33,031 nucleotides of DNA from assembly GCA_016875095.1 (NCBI GenBank), contig VGSG01000047.1:1-33031 (forward strand), given 5' to 3'. Positions 32,806 to 33,031 of this stretch are shown here, one piece after another. Source of the DNA: Deltaproteobacteria bacterium. GTDB taxonomy: Bacteria > Desulfobacterota > Desulfomonilia > Desulfomonilales > Desulfomonilaceae. The notes beneath the pieces were generated by a model. The model made no database searches. It was not told the origin of the DNA and worked only from the letters and a program-made list of their open reading frames with translations. Position 1 is the first letter of the stretch. Each line of letters opens with the position of its first letter. The translations under genes and the position numbers were made by a program.

Positions 32806-32938
32806 CCGTCATTCCCGCGAAAGCGCATAGGCGTTAACTTAAAGGATCTTGGCATGTGATGTCAAATAGTTAACTCAAATGCACCCCGTCACCCCGGACT
32901 TGATCAGGGGTCCAGTCCCGCTTACGCGGGAATGACGG
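32806..32938 (+). repeat. GTCATTCCCGCG-type inverted repeat element
   Basis: CCGTCATTCCCGCGAAAGCG (32806-32825) and its inverted copy at 32919-32938 differ by one base. Between them sit GTCACCCCGGACTTGATCAGG, also characteristic of such dispersed elements, and an AT-richer insert bracketed by GTTAAC near 32832 and 32870. It follows the last phage gene by 71 bases. The remaining bases to 33031 show no gene. Confidence 0.8.
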
Positions 32939-33031
32939 CTTTCGATTGCGGCGCCATTCGACCCCGCGGTCTTTGACCTGCAACACCTGTTCTCTGACAG
33001 CCCATACCCCCATTAGGACCGAATAACGCCA

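Noticed and set aside
32735-33031. CRISPR-like look of repeated GTCATTCCCGCG and GTTAAC motifs at the right end
   Set aside because: Only one inverted pair with no regular repeat-spacer units; it is a REP-type palindrome.

Overview
The window reads as chromosome of a fairly GC-rich, Gram-negative-type bacterium. The gene style (YeiH-type exporter, ferritin plus rubrerythrin-like protein, rpmI-rplT-pheS-pheT-merR order, palindromic AATCCCCC...GGGGGATT intergenic elements) is what I would expect from a Desulfobacterota ('deltaproteobacterial') anaerobe. That placement is an inference from gene content only; there is no rRNA or other decisive marker here.

Region 1 (1-5450), all on the plus strand, holds ordinary physiology genes: a YeiH/UPF0324 putative sulfate exporter with an unusual N-terminal extension and a good intrinsic terminator, a ferritin, a rubrerythrin-like diiron protein, a small SAM-dependent methyltransferase, and an orphan MacB-type ABC permease. 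Two copies of a dispersed palindromic repeat lie in the gaps.

Region 2 (5680-10240) is a compact cassette: a NodU/TobZ-type carbamoyltransferase, an SxtJ-like membrane protein, a 50-residue DUF5989-like membrane peptide (8000-8152) and a membrane-anchored SGNH hydrolase with a C-terminal discoidin-like domain. Together they look like a system that carbamoylates and trims or acylates/deacylates an envelope-associated glycan or small molecule. The substrate is not visible in the sequence.

Region 3 (10400-15420) is the housekeeping translation operon: rpmI, rplT, pheS, pheT and a MerR-family regulator. infC is not upstream. There is a UUCG-capped hairpin before rpmI, an intrinsic terminator or attenuator just before pheS, and a strong terminator after the merR gene.

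Region 4 (15500-18150) is accessory DNA: a small zinc-ribbon protein, a repeat-bearing gap, then two minus-strand genes. One encodes a protein whose last ~70 residues are almost only Asp/Glu with regularly spaced aromatics; the other encodes a GSCFA-domain protein. A 605-base stretch without a convincing gene follows.

Region 5 (18149-32734) is a phage-derived virion gene block on the plus strand: small ORF, portal, small ORF, scaffold-like coiled-coil protein, SU10-like (DUF5309-type) major capsid protein, three beta-rich probable decoration proteins, a GT2-GT9 two-domain glycosyltransferase, a 917-residue fibre-like protein with an internal tandem duplication, a lysis set (coiled-coil membrane protein, holin-like peptide, M15 peptidase), an NAD-dependent sugar epimerase, and a protein joining a beta domain to an apparent SU10-type head-tail adaptor. 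Terminase, integrase, tail-tube and tape-measure genes are not in the window. Three host-style palindromic repeats sit inside or against the block, suggesting long residence. The most interesting points are the carbamoyltransferase cassette, the sugar-processing genes embedded among virion genes, the adaptor fusion, and the acidic aromatic-spaced protein.
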